From the NCBI GenBank assembly GCA_003695085.1, contig RFIV01000072.1, positions 1 to 17,446 of the forward strand: a stretch of 17,446 bases of DNA. Direction: 5' to 3'. This stretch comes from Gammaproteobacteria bacterium (GTDB taxonomy: Bacteria; Pseudomonadota; Gammaproteobacteria; Pseudomonadales; Oleiphilaceae). Position numbers and translations under genes: made by a program. This document shows, piece by piece, positions 1 to 8,582 of the stretch. The stretch's first letter is position 1. The number at the start of each line of letters is the position of its first letter. Under the pieces are notes generated by a model. It was not told where the DNA came from. It made no database searches and worked only from the letters and a program-made list of their open reading frames with translations.

Positions 1-1107
1 CATGCCCTCCGGGAACGCCGGGTTGATGACACGAATCAGGACAACCATGGCCCCGATCAGAATGCCGAATGCCCATTTGCCGGTATTGGTCATGGAAGCA
101 GACACCGGATCCGTGGCCATGAAGAACATGCCGAACGCGAAGCCCCCCATCACCAGATGCCAATGCGCCGGCACACCAAACATCGGGTTGGTATCACTTC
201 CGATCAGGTTAAACAGCGTGGACAGCGCAATCATCCCAATCAGCGTCCCGGCCACGATGCGCCAGGAAGCGATACGGGTAATCAACAGCACAATGCCGCC
301 AATCATGATGGCCAGCGTGGACGTTTCACCAATGGAACCTTGCTGGAAGCCCAGGAAGGCATCAAACCAGCTCAGGTGACTTTGCAGCGCTTCCATACCG
401 CCGGCCGCAGCCACGCTCAGCGCCGTCGCGCCGGAAAAACCGTCCACCGCCGTCCAGATTGTGTCACCCGACATGAAGGCCGGATACGCAAAGAACAGGA
501 ATGCACGGGATACCAGAGCGGGGTTGAGGAAGTTCTTGCCGGTACCGCCAAAAACTTCCTTGCCGATCACCACTCCGAAGGAAACACCCAAGGCGGCCAT
601 CCACAGAGGAATGGTCGGCGGCAGGATCAACGCAAACAGGATGGAGGTAACGAAGAAGCCTTCATTGACCTCATGCTTGCGTACCATGGCAAACAGCACT
701 TCCCAGAAACCGCCCACGATAAACACTGTGGCATAAATGGGCAGGAAGTAAACCGCACCATAGATAAAGTTGTCCCAGATACTGGACGGATCATTGCCCG
801 CCAGCCAGCTGATCACCACGCTGTGCCAGTCACCCCCCATTTCCAGCCCGTTGGCCGCCAGGAAGGTGTTGGCCTGCAGGCCGACGTTGTACATGCCGAA
901 GAACATGGCCGGGAACACGCAGAACCACACCGTGATCATGATGCGCTTGAGATCCACACCATCACGTACGTGCGCAGTCGTCGCCGTCACGGACTTCGGG
1001 CTGTAGAAGAATGTTTCTACGGCTTCATACAGGGCGTACCACTTTTCATAGCGTCCGCCTTTCTGAAACTCGGGTTCGAGTTTTTCAAAAAAATCCAGCA
1101 AGCTCAT
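1..1107 (-). CDS. nqrB: Na+-translocating NADH:quinone reductase subunit B (partial, 3' end off left edge)
   Basis: NqrB is a large membrane subunit of the Na+-pumping NADH:ubiquinone oxidoreductase. It carries a covalently bound FMN and takes part in quinone reduction and Na+ transport. The visible 369 codons begin MSLLDFFEKLEPEF and read through hydrophobic segments to NPAFPEGM at the window edge; family members are a little over 400 residues, so about 35-45 residues are missing. The FMN-attachment motif SGAT is present, with the threonine at about residue 228 (codon 424-426). The start is ATG at 1105-1107, preceded by a GAGGG Shine-Dalgarno. It lies 2 nt after the nqrA stop, so the two are surely co-transcribed; nqrC-F are expected beyond the left edge. 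Identification is from recognised sequence and context, and is firm. Confidence 0.96.
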   Translation of the reverse strand, partial: MSLLDFFEKLEPEFQKGGRYEKWYALYEAVETFFYSPKSVTATTAHVRDGVDLKRIMITVWFCVFPAMFFGMYNVGLQANTFLAANGLEMGGDWHSVVISWLAGNDPSSIWDNFIYGAVYFLPIYATVFIVGGFWEVLFAMVRKHEVNEGFFVTSILFALILPPTIPLWMAALGVSFGVVIGKEVFGGTGKNFLNPALVSRAFLFFAYPAFMSGDTIWTAVDGFSGATALSVAAAGGMEALQSHLSWFDAFLGFQQGSIGETSTLAIMIGGIVLLITRIASWRIVAGTLIGMIALSTLFNLIGSDTNPMFGVPAHWHLVMGGFAFGMFFMATDPVSASMTNTGKWAFGILIGAMVVLIRVINPAFPEGM

Positions 1108-1109
1108 GT

Positions 1110-2453
1110 TTAGCCCTCGATTTCAATTCGAGTGAGCACATCCCGCAAGATCGGGCCGTACTCGTATTTGCCGGGACAGGCGAAGGTACACAGCGCCAGA
1201 TCTTCTTCATCCAGCTCCAGGGCACCAAGTTTCTTCGCCATTTCAGTGTCACCCACAATCAGCGCACGCAGCAGCTGAGTCGGCAGAATGTCCAGCGGCA
1301 TGACGTCTTCATAGGTTCCTACCGGCACCATGGCACGCTCACTGCCGTTGGTGTTGGTGGTGAACCGGTAACGCGCCGGCTTGAACAGCTTGCTCAGGTA
1401 TATGTTCAGCAGGGAGAACTTGTCCTTGCCCGGGCTGAGCCACCCCATAAACTCCTTGGTATCGCCTTCTTCCAGCACCGATACCTGATTGGCGTAGCGC
1501 CCCAGATAGGCTACAGGACCCCGCCCCGTGCGCCCACCAAAAACAGAGCCGGAGATCACGCGCATCTTGCCGCTTTCCAGCTCGCCTTCGGTAATGTCCG
1601 CCAGCGAAGCGCCTGTCTGAGTACGCACCAGACGCGGGTTCTTGACGCCCGGCCCTGCCAGTGCCACGACACGTTCGACACTGCGCTCACCCGTCGTAAA
1701 CAGGCGACCAATGGCAATCACATCCTGATAACCAATCGTCCAGACGAACTTGTGCTCGTCCACGGGATCCAGGAAATGAATGTGGGTGCCTGCCAGACCG
1801 GCCGGATGCGGCCCGTCAAAGGTCTCCTGCTGCACAATACCGTTGGCGGGCATCGGTACTTCCACACCAGGCTTGGTACAGACAAACACCTTGCCGCGTG
1901 TCAGCGTGCTGATTACGCTCAGGCCGTTTTTAAAGTCTTCTCCGGACTCGGCGATGATTACGGCAGGATCCGCAGCCAACGGATGGGTATCCATCGCGGT
2001 CACGAAAATCGAGTGCGGCTCGGCGTCACGCGCTGGTACCTTGCTGTAAGGCCGTGTACGGAAGGCCGTCCACTCCCCACTTTCGACAAGCTGCTCCACG
2101 ACGGCCTCACGCTCCAGACTGCTCAGCTCGCTTTTTTCATAGCGCTTGAACTGAACCGCTTCGTCGCCCTCCACGTCAATTACCAATGACTGGAAGACAC
2201 GACGCTCGCCGCGATTGATCTCGGCCACCACACCGCTTGCCGGTGCCGTGTACTTGATCCCCTCGTTTTTCTTGTCCGCAAACAGGAGCTGCCCACGCTT
2301 CACCCGGTCGCCCGGCTGAACCGCCATGGTCGGTTTCATACCATGGTAATCAAAGCCGATAATGGCCACGCGCCTCACGGGCTGGCCGGCTTCGATGGTT
2401 TGCTTGGGAGCTCCGGAGATGGGAAGATCCAGGCCTTTGCTGATTTTGATCAT
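1110..2453 (-). CDS. nqrA: Na+-translocating NADH:quinone reductase subunit A
   Basis: NqrA is a peripheral subunit of the Na+-NQR complex on the cytoplasmic side and has been linked to quinone binding. The 447-residue product has the usual family length and begins MIKISKGLDLPISGAPKQ, a typical NqrA N-terminus. Biotinyl-lipoyl-like segments (GDRVKRGQLLFADKK, about residues 48-62) follow, and a CTFACPGKYEYG motif lies near the C-terminus. An in-frame ATG 19 codons upstream (2510) would add a non-conserved tail, so I chose the ATG at 2451-2453. It has an AGGCGGGG purine stretch just upstream. It is the first gene of the nqr operon, 2 nt from nqrB, with its own promoter at 2564-2593. Confidence 0.96.
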   Translation of the reverse strand: MIKISKGLDLPISGAPKQTIEAGQPVRRVAIIGFDYHGMKPTMAVQPGDRVKRGQLLFADKKNEGIKYTAPASGVVAEINRGERRVFQSLVIDVEGDEAVQFKRYEKSELSSLEREAVVEQLVESGEWTAFRTRPYSKVPARDAEPHSIFVTAMDTHPLAADPAVIIAESGEDFKNGLSVISTLTRGKVFVCTKPGVEVPMPANGIVQQETFDGPHPAGLAGTHIHFLDPVDEHKFVWTIGYQDVIAIGRLFTTGERSVERVVALAGPGVKNPRLVRTQTGASLADITEGELESGKMRVISGSVFGGRTGRGPVAYLGRYANQVSVLEEGDTKEFMGWLSPGKDKFSLLNIYLSKLFKPARYRFTTNTNGSERAMVPVGTYEDVMPLDILPTQLLRALIVGDTEMAKKLGALELDEEDLALCTFACPGKYEYGPILRDVLTRIEIEG

Positions 2454-2512
2454 TGAGCCCCGCCTATCACCAGAGTAGTAGGAAATACAGCCTTCTTCTT
2501 CAGGCGGCAACA

Positions 2513-2527
2513 GGTAACGCAGTTACC
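2513..2527. promoter_or_regulatory. Perfect dyad in the nqrA leader
   Basis: GGTAAC-GCA-GTTACC is a perfect 6-3-6 inverted repeat lying between the predicted nqrA transcription start (about 2557) and the nqrA start codon. It could be an operator for an unidentified repressor or a small RNA hairpin. It has no U-tract, so it is not an obvious terminator. The function is unknown. Confidence 0.4.
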
Positions 2528-2563
2528 ACCCAACGAAAAAGACCCGCCAAAAAAATCGACCCA

Positions 2564-2593
2564 ATTATAGAGAGGTTCCCTTCATATTTCCAA
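2564..2593 (-). promoter_or_regulatory. Predicted sigma70 promoter of nqrAB
   Basis: On the minus strand a perfect -10 TATAAT (2564-2569) is preceded at 18 bp by TTGGAA (2588-2593; 4 of 6 to consensus), or at 17 bp by TGGAAA. The start would fall near 2557, giving a leader of about 100 nt before nqrA. The gap terminator upstream makes a separate nqr promoter necessary. Confidence 0.6.
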
Positions 2594-2699
2594 TGTAATT
2601 GAGGGGAAATGGACGGCGCCAAACACCCAGCAGCACTCGCCTTTCGGGCAATCCCCGATTTAATTGACTCAGGTCAGTTCGCTACCCTCTTTCCCCTGC

Positions 2700-2729
2700 A
2701 AAAAACCCCGCCTGGGCGGGGTTTTTTTT
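2700..2729. terminator. Bidirectional rho-independent terminator after gap
   Basis: A 6-7 bp GC stem (CCCCGCC / GGCGGGG, 2706-2721) is flanked by an A-run on the left and eight T on the right, so it works as an intrinsic terminator in both directions. On the minus strand it lies about 25 nt after the gap stop codon and insulates nqrAB from gap read-through. Confidence 0.92.
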
Positions 2730-2750
2730 GTGGCTTTTGTCAACCGGATA

Positions 2751-4217
2751 TCAGGCCATCGACTTTGGGAACACCGAGTAGGTGACACCGGCCATCTGAT
2801 TGACCAGGCGCACTACCTGCGCACTGTAACCAGCTTCGTTGTCATACCAGACGTACAGCACGACACGGTCACCGTTGGCGATGGTGGCCTGGGCATCCAC
2901 GATACCCGCGTGACGGGAGCCCACAAAATCAGTGGACACGACCTCCGGCGAGTTCACGTAATCAATCTGCTTCTGCAGGTCGGAATACAGTGCCGTATCC
3001 CGCAGGAAGGCATTGATCTCATCCTTGGACACTTCCTTTTCCAGGTTCAGATTGAGGATTGCCATGGATACATTGGGCGTCGGTACCCGAATGGCGTTAC
3101 CCGTCAGCTTGCCCCCGAGCTCCGGCAGCGCCTTGGCCACCGCCTTCGCCGCGCCGGTCTCCGTCAACACCATGTTCAGTGGCGCACTGCGACCACGACG
3201 TGAGCCCTTGTGGTAGTTGTCGATCAGGTTCTGGTCATTGGTATAGGCGTGGACCGTCTCTACATGCCCGTTACGAATACCGAACTTGTCATTGACAGCC
3301 TTCAGAACGGGGGTAATGGCGTTGGTGGTACAGGAGGCCGCCGACAGGATCTTGTCTTCGTCCGTCACGTCCTTGTTGTTGATACCGTAGACAATATTCT
3401 TGATATCACCCTTGCCCGGCGCCGTCAGCAACACACGTGATACACCCGGGCACTTGAGGTGCTGCCCCAGACCGGCCTCATCACGCCAGACACCGGTATT
3501 ATCGATTACGATGGCGTTGTTGATGCCGTATTTCGTGTAATCCACCTCTTCCGGGCTGCCGGCATAGATCACCTGGATGTAGTTGCCGTTGGCAATAATG
3601 GCGTTGTTTTCTTCGTCGACCGTAATGGTGCCGTTGAAGGGGCCATGTACGGAGTCCCGGCGCAGCAGGGATGCGCGCTTTTCGAGATCATTGTCCGCCT
3701 TGCCCTTGCGCACGACCACGGCGCGCAGCCGCAGGTTATTGCCACCCCCGGCCTTTTCGATCAGGATGCGAGCCAGAAGACGACCGATGCGGCCAAAACC
3801 GTACAGCACCACGTCCTTGGTCTCACCTGAGCCGTTATCACCCGCATACTGCCCGACGACCTCGGCAACTTCTTCCTTTACAAAGCTTTCCAGCGAAGCG
3901 AAGCGATCCTTGTTGCGGGCATACTTGGTCGCCAGCTTGCCGATATCGATGTGAGCAGGCCCGAGGTTCAGACTGTCCAGAATCTGAAGGATCGGGTACG
4001 TGTCATGCACCGACAGTTCGCTATCTTCCACCTGACGCACAAAGCGATGCGCCTTGATGATGCCGATCACGGACTGATTGATGATGGCGCGACCATAAAT
4101 CGACGTCACCACATTATTCTTGCGATACAGCCGCCCGATCAGCGGAATCATGGCCTCTGCAACAGCTTCACGGCTGTTCCAGTCCGAAAAACAGGCATCC
4201 AGTTTATCCTGACTCAC
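2751..4217 (-). CDS. gap: Long-form glyceraldehyde-3-phosphate dehydrogenase with N-terminal extension
   Basis: Type I phosphorylating GAPDH, interconverting glyceraldehyde-3-phosphate and 1,3-bisphosphoglycerate in the cytoplasm. The product is 488 residues against about 330 for the classical enzyme. The extra length is an N-terminal region of about 130 residues rich in charged and helical sequence. The Rossmann motif YGFGRIGRLLAR starts at about residue 139, the catalytic cysteine is in SAASCTTN (Cys296), and the paired histidine is in HVETVHAYTN (about His323). It closely resembles the long GAPDH encoded beside mfd in Pseudomonas. I chose GTG 4215-4217 because GAGGTGAT (4222-4229) sits at ideal Shine-Dalgarno distance. 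Another GTG three codons upstream (4226) would lie inside that Shine-Dalgarno. Cofactor preference (NAD or NADP) cannot be read safely here. Confidence 0.93.
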   Translation of the reverse strand: MSQDKLDACFSDWNSREAVAEAMIPLIGRLYRKNNVVTSIYGRAIINQSVIGIIKAHRFVRQVEDSELSVHDTYPILQILDSLNLGPAHIDIGKLATKYARNKDRFASLESFVKEEVAEVVGQYAGDNGSGETKDVVLYGFGRIGRLLARILIEKAGGGNNLRLRAVVVRKGKADNDLEKRASLLRRDSVHGPFNGTITVDEENNAIIANGNYIQVIYAGSPEEVDYTKYGINNAIVIDNTGVWRDEAGLGQHLKCPGVSRVLLTAPGKGDIKNIVYGINNKDVTDEDKILSAASCTTNAITPVLKAVNDKFGIRNGHVETVHAYTNDQNLIDNYHKGSRRGRSAPLNMVLTETGAAKAVAKALPELGGKLTGNAIRVPTPNVSMAILNLNLEKEVSKDEINAFLRDTALYSDLQKQIDYVNSPEVVSTDFVGSRHAGIVDAQATIANGDRVVLYVWYDNEAGYSAQVVRLVNQMAGVTYSVFPKSMA

Positions 4218-4221
4218 CTCG

Positions 4222-4229
4222 ATCACCTC
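4222..4229 (-). promoter_or_regulatory. Strong Shine-Dalgarno that decides the gap start
   Basis: The minus strand reads GAGGTGAT, an 8-base perfect complement to the 16S rRNA 3' end. Its GAGG core is 8 nt before GTG 4217, supporting that codon over GTG 4226. Confidence 0.7.
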
Positions 4230-4247
4230 ATTGCATTCTGATTATGT

Positions 4248-4260
4248 GCGCAAATTGCGC
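4248..4260. promoter_or_regulatory. Palindrome at the gap transcription start (possible operator)
   Basis: GCGCAA-A-TTGCGC is a perfect 6-1-6 inverted repeat. It lies directly downstream of the predicted gap -10 and covers about -2 to +11. The position suits a repressor that blocks promoter clearance. I do not recognise the regulator; it does not match the HexR consensus as I know it. Confidence 0.45.
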
Positions 4261-4264
4261 GGGT

Positions 4265-4293
4265 ATTATCCTTGTTCAGGCCCCTCAGTTCAA
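4265..4293 (-). promoter_or_regulatory. Predicted sigma70 promoter of gap
   Basis: The minus strand carries TTGAAC (4288-4293), a 17 bp spacer, then GATAAT (4265-4270; 5 of 6 to consensus). The predicted start near 4258 gives a 5' leader of about 40 nt. No equally convincing promoter for the divergent mfd was seen, although TATTAT (4264-4269) on the plus strand overlaps the same -10. Confidence 0.65.
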
Positions 4294-4371
4294 TGTTGAG
4301 CGCCGCCAGCCCCTGTCCGCCCCGGCCAAAAATCCGTATCATTGCCCGCTGCTGAAAAACGGAATCTGAAG

Positions 4372-7300
4372 GTGAACAATTCCCTGATCGACACCCGGCT
4401 GTTGCCAGCACTGGCGCATACTGATACGGCCCACTGGCCCGAACTTCCACTGACTGCATGGGCCTGGGTACTGCCTCGCCTGCAGCAACGCCTCGGGCAT
4501 CCATTACTGGTTCTGACCGAGCAACCCGGTGAGGCGGAGCGGCTCGTGGAAGCACTCGCCCACTTTGGACCGGCCCATTTGCGCGCTCGGCTGCTGCCCG
4601 ATTGGGAAACGCTGCCCTACGACAGCTTTTCGCCCCATCAGGATATCGTGTCAGCCCGCATACGCTGCCTCCATGATCTGGCCAACAACCAGCTGGATAT
4701 CCTGGTCGCACCGGTTGCGGCCGCCATGCACCGGCTGGCGCCCAAATCACATCTCATGGGTCAGGTTGTCAGGCTGCGAAAGGGTGACAGGCTGGATCTG
4801 CAATACTATCGCACGCAACTTGCCGAAGCCGGGTACCGGTCGGTCGAAACCGTGTACGAGCACGGTGAATTTGCAGTGCGCGGCTCCATCATTGATGTCT
4901 TTCCCAGTGGAGCAGACGCCCCCATCCGGATCGAACTCTTCGATGATGAGATCGACTCCTTGCGCACCTTCGACCCGGAAACTCAACGCTCGCTCAACAA
5001 GACGGAGCAGGTCGAACTGCTGCCTGCTCACGAGTTTCCGATGGACCGCGAAGCCGTGGACGCCTTCGCCCGACGCTTTCACGAACATTTTGCCGATGCG
5101 CCCCGAGACATTCCCATGCTCGAAGACCTGCGGCACGGCATGGCACCTGGTGGCATCGAGTACTGGCTTCCCCTGTTCTTTGATAAAACGGCCAGCCTGA
5201 CAGATTATCTCCCCGGACAGGCAACAGTCATTGCACTTGGAAACTGGTTGCACAGTGCATCCGATTTCTGGCAATACGTGAATCAGCGCCATGCCGACAT
5301 GGGCCTGGACCCACGCCGCCCGCTGATGAAGCCTGCCGAGATCTGCCTGACGCCGGACCAGCTGGGGGCTGCACTCAAGACACGCCCGAGGGCCGTGACC
5401 CGCAAGGATGTGCCCTGCCCGGAAATACAGGCTCTGCCAGACGTTTCCGTCGAGGATCAGGCCCCGGACCCGCTGCACCGCTTGCGCACGTTCATTGATC
5501 AGCCGGACGCCCGGACCGTTATCTGTGCCGAGACGGCCGGACGTGCAGAAATGCTTCAGGAGCTGCTGACGCGCCACGGTATTGAGCACCGGTCTCACAC
5601 TTCTCCGAGCGACGCGTTGGCGGATACGGCCAGGGTCTGCCTGTGCATTGCCGATCTTCCGGGAGGATGTGTACTTGCGGAGGCAGGCATTGCCCTGGTC
5701 ACAGAAAGTGACCTCTTTACAGGCTATGTACCGCAGAAACGTCGCCGCCAGAGCCGCACGGATGACGCTGAAAATGTCTTCCAGAGCCTGACGGAACTCA
5801 AGCCGGGCGCCCCTGTCGTGCATATGGAGCACGGCATCGGACGTTACCGGGGGCTTGAACGGATTGCTGCGGGGGGTGTTGAGCAGGAGTTTCTGGTACT
5901 GGAGTATGCCGAAGGCTCAAAGCTCTATGTGCCGGTCACCAGCCTGAATCTGATCTCGCGCTATACCGGCCTGGACGAGTCACTCGCGCCGCTGCACAAG
6001 CTCGGTTCCGAACGCTGGAGCAATGCGCGGGAAAAGGCGCTGAAGAAAATCAGGGATACTGCAGCCGAGTTGCTGGAGGTCTATGCCCGCCGGGAGGCAC
6101 GCAAGGGATATGCCTTTCCGCCACCGGACGCGGCATATCAAGCCTTTGCCGCCGGTTTTCCCTTCGAGGAGACCCCCGATCAGCAAGCCGCCATCGCTGC
6201 CGTGATACAGGACATGACCTCACCGCGCCCCATGGATCGCCTGGTGTGCGGGGATGTGGGTTTCGGCAAGACCGAAGTGGCCATGCGAGCGGCCTTTATT
6301 GCCGCGAATGCCGGCAAACAGGTGGCGGTGCTGGTTCCTACCACGTTGCTGGCTCAACAGCACTACAACTCCTTTGTGGACCGCTTTGCCGGTACAGCCG
6401 TTCAGATCGAACTGCTGTCGCGCTTCCGCTCCGGGAAGCAGACAGAGTCAGCCCTTCAAAGGCTGGCCGAGGGCAAGGTGGATATTGTGATAGGCACCCA
6501 CAAACTGTTGCAGCCCGACGTGAAGTTCAGAGATCTGGGGCTTTTGATTGTCGATGAAGAGCACCGGTTCGGCGTGCAGCAGAAAGAAAAGATCAAGGCC
6601 TTGCGCGCCAACGTGGACATTCTCGCCCTGACCGCCACCCCCATTCCCCGCACGCTGAACCTGTCACTGGGGGGGCTGAGAGACCTCTCGGTCATCAGTA
6701 CACCGCCTCAGAAGCGCCTGTCAGTGCGCACCTTCATTCAGGAAAAATCGGACGGCATCATCAAGGAAGCGGTGCGCCGTGAGCTGCTTCGCGGCGGGCA
6801 GGTCTTCTACCTTTACAACGAGGTGAAGACGATCGAGCGGTGTGCATCGGAACTGGCAGAGCTGGTACCCGAGGCACGCATCGCCGTGGCACATGGCCAG
6901 ATGCGTGAGCGCGAGCTGGAAAAGATCATGTCCGATTTCTACCACAAGCGCTTCAATGTTCTGGTCTGCACAACAATCATCGAGACCGGGATCGACATTC
7001 CGTCCGCCAATACCATTCTGATCGAACGGGCGGATACGTTCGGACTGGCGCAGTTGCACCAGCTTCGTGGCCGCGTGGGGCGTTCTCACCACCAGGCCTA
7101 TGCCTACCTGATGACACCGCCCGCCAGTGCATTGAGCCGGGATGCCCGCAAGCGCCTGGAAGCCATTGCCGAGGCACAGGATCTGGGAGCTGGCTTCATT
7201 CTGGCCTCCCACGACATGGAAATCCGTGGGGCCGGCGAACTGCTCGGAGAAGAACAGAGTGGTCATATGGAAACCGTGGGCTTCTCGCTCTTCATGGAGC

Positions 7301-7809
7301 TGCTGGATGAAACGGTCAAGGCGATGCGGGAAGGGCGAGAGCTCTCGCTGGAGGATGCCCGCCCGGCCGGCTGTGAAATCAGCTTGCGTATTCCTGCCCT
7401 GATCCCGGACAGTTACCTGCCGGATGTGAATCAACGTCTGCGATTATACAAGCGACTGGCCAGCTGTCGGGATGAAGCGGCCCTGCAGGCCCTTCAGATC
7501 GAGATGATTGACCGGTTTGGTCTCTTGCCGGATGAGGTCAAGTTCCTCGTGCGACAAACACGGTTGCGCATGCAGGCCGATCAGCTTGGCATCGTTCGTA
7601 TCGATATCGGGACCACCTCCGGTACCCTGGAGTTTGCCAAGCACACGCGAGTGGAGCCCCTGCAGCTGATACAGCTGATCCAGAATCAGCCGGATGCCTA
7701 TCGCCTCGCAGGAGGGGACAAACTGACACTACTCAAGCCTCCCGTTGAGCCGGAAGAGCGATTACACTACGCAGAACACCTGTTGACGTTGCTGGAACCC
7801 CGTTCATGA
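4372..7809 (+). CDS. mfd: Transcription-repair coupling factor Mfd
   Basis: Mfd is a DNA translocase that displaces RNA polymerase stalled at lesions and recruits UvrA. Using the GTG at 4372 the product is 1145 residues, matching the usual length of about 1150. In order: a UvrB-like N-terminal module (LLPDWETLPYDSFSPHQD near residue 75); an RNA-polymerase-interacting CarD-like domain at about 465-560 (VVHMEHGIGRYRGLERI); Walker A GDVGFGKT (627-634); a DEEH box (728-731); helicase motifs through QLRGRVGRS; and a C-terminal regulatory domain. A TTG at 4342 could extend it by 10 residues, but family N-termini do not require this. It is divergent from gap, and its stop overlaps the next ATG by ATGA. 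Confidence 0.97.
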   Translation: MNNSLIDTRLLPALAHTDTAHWPELPLTAWAWVLPRLQQRLGHPLLVLTEQPGEAERLVEALAHFGPAHLRARLLPDWETLPYDSFSPHQDIVSARIRCLHDLANNQLDILVAPVAAAMHRLAPKSHLMGQVVRLRKGDRLDLQYYRTQLAEAGYRSVETVYEHGEFAVRGSIIDVFPSGADAPIRIELFDDEIDSLRTFDPETQRSLNKTEQVELLPAHEFPMDREAVDAFARRFHEHFADAPRDIPMLEDLRHGMAPGGIEYWLPLFFDKTASLTDYLPGQATVIALGNWLHSASDFWQYVNQRHADMGLDPRRPLMKPAEICLTPDQLGAALKTRPRAVTRKDVPCPEIQALPDVSVEDQAPDPLHRLRTFIDQPDARTVICAETAGRAEMLQELLTRHGIEHRSHTSPSDALADTARVCLCIADLPGGCVLAEAGIALVTESDLFTGYVPQKRRRQSRTDDAENVFQSLTELKPGAPVVHMEHGIGRYRGLERIAAGGVEQEFLVLEYAEGSKLYVPVTSLNLISRYTGLDESLAPLHKLGSERWSNAREKALKKIRDTAAELLEVYARREARKGYAFPPPDAAYQAFAAGFPFEETPDQQAAIAAVIQDMTSPRPMDRLVCGDVGFGKTEVAMRAAFIAANAGKQVAVLVPTTLLAQQHYNSFVDRFAGTAVQIELLSRFRSGKQTESALQRLAEGKVDIVIGTHKLLQPDVKFRDLGLLIVDEEHRFGVQQKEKIKALRANVDILALTATPIPRTLNLSLGGLRDLSVISTPPQKRLSVRTFIQEKSDGIIKEAVRRELLRGGQVFYLYNEVKTIERCASELAELVPEARIAVAHGQMRERELEKIMSDFYHKRFNVLVCTTIIETGIDIPSANTILIERADTFGLAQLHQLRGRVGRSHHQAYAYLMTPPASALSRDARKRLEAIAEAQDLGAGFILASHDMEIRGAGELLGEEQSGHMETVGFSLFMELLDETVKAMREGRELSLEDARPAGCEISLRIPALIPDSYLPDVNQRLRLYKRLASCRDEAALQALQIEMIDRFGLLPDEVKFLVRQTRLRMQADQLGIVRIDIGTTSGTLEFAKHTRVEPLQLIQLIQNQPDAYRLAGGDKLTLLKPPVEPEERLHYAEHLLTLLEPRS

Positions 7810-8582
7810 TCAAACGGATGATGATTGCACTGGCCTGCCTCCCCCTACTGACGGGGCACGTGATGGCCAATTCGAAAGAAGAAGACAGCGACCTGAAGGC
7901 CTATCGCCTGAATCTGGTCTTCTTCGAGCACCTGAGCGAACCATCCCGGGAGGTCCTGAGCCCCCAACCCGAAAAGCCGGAGCTGTCTTTCGACCGGGTT
8001 GTTCTGCCTGATGAGCCCCTGCTCGACAACCAGCTCCGGCCAGAGCCGGATACGCACTTTGATCTCGCCGATGAGACGCTCAGGCTGCGCCGCTCACGTG
8101 CCTACAAGGTCATCTGGTCCGGAGCTGTCACGCTGGTCATGCCGGGCAATACGGAGCAGAAACTGAGGATCGATGGCCCGAACGGCGCTCAGGGCCTGCC
8201 CCTTTTTCAGGCCCGGGTAGACTTTCGGCGCAGCCTCTATCTGCATGCCGGCATCACATTCACCGTGCCGGCCTGGGCACCCTGGACGCATGACTGGCTC
8301 GACTACGTGCTTCCTGCTGACCGCCGCCTGTCTCGTCATGGTTACATGCCTGTGCCGGCGCCGCTTGCACAGTCCGGAGCAGACAAGCGCCTGATCGGAT
8401 GGTGGGTCATGCAGCAGACCCAACGGCTGAAGATCGGCAAGACAACCTACTACGATCACCCGCGCTTCAGCGCACTGGTGCATGTGGAGAGGGCCGAGTT
8501 ACCTCAGCCCGCCTCCGAACAGAGCGAGAACGCCGGCGATCCGCTCAGCCAGCCGCCAGTGCCGCTGACAGAATCGCCCTGA
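7806..8582 (+). CDS. csiV: CsiV-like secreted peptidoglycan-binding protein
   Basis: A 258-residue secreted protein. It has a typical Sec signal peptide (MIKRMMIALACLPLLTGHVMA, likely cut near residue 21) and no other membrane segment. The rest is soluble with a low-complexity acidic/proline tail. It matches in position and appearance the conserved gene directly after mfd in many gammaproteobacteria. The Vibrio cholerae member, CsiV, binds peptidoglycan and is needed with LpoA for PBP1a function. Assignment rests on context plus recognisable segments (YRLNLVFFEH; a WWVMQQTQRLKIGKTTYYDHPRF block near the C-terminus), and no catalytic motif is present. It is translationally coupled to mfd by a 4-nt overlap. 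Its last 38 nt overlap the convergent MTIP gene. Confidence 0.75.
   Translation: MIKRMMIALACLPLLTGHVMANSKEEDSDLKAYRLNLVFFEHLSEPSREVLSPQPEKPELSFDRVVLPDEPLLDNQLRPEPDTHFDLADETLRLRRSRAYKVIWSGAVTLVMPGNTEQKLRIDGPNGAQGLPLFQARVDFRRSLYLHAGITFTVPAWAPWTHDWLDYVLPADRRLSRHGYMPVPAPLAQSGADKRLIGWWVMQQTQRLKIGKTTYYDHPRFSALVHVERAELPQPASEQSENAGDPLSQPPVPLTESP

Noticed and set aside
1011..2189. Long plus-strand open frame (392 codons) opposite nqrA
   Set aside because: It is a shadow of the well-supported nqrA frame, with composition typical of antisense frames in GC-rich DNA and no recognisable domain.
4342..4371. TTG start adding 10 residues to Mfd
   Set aside because: The GTG at 4372 gives a product of normal family length; the added residues are not a conserved feature.
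4747..5832. Minus-strand open frame of 361 codons opposite mfd
   Set aside because: It lies entirely within the conserved mfd coding region and has no domain.
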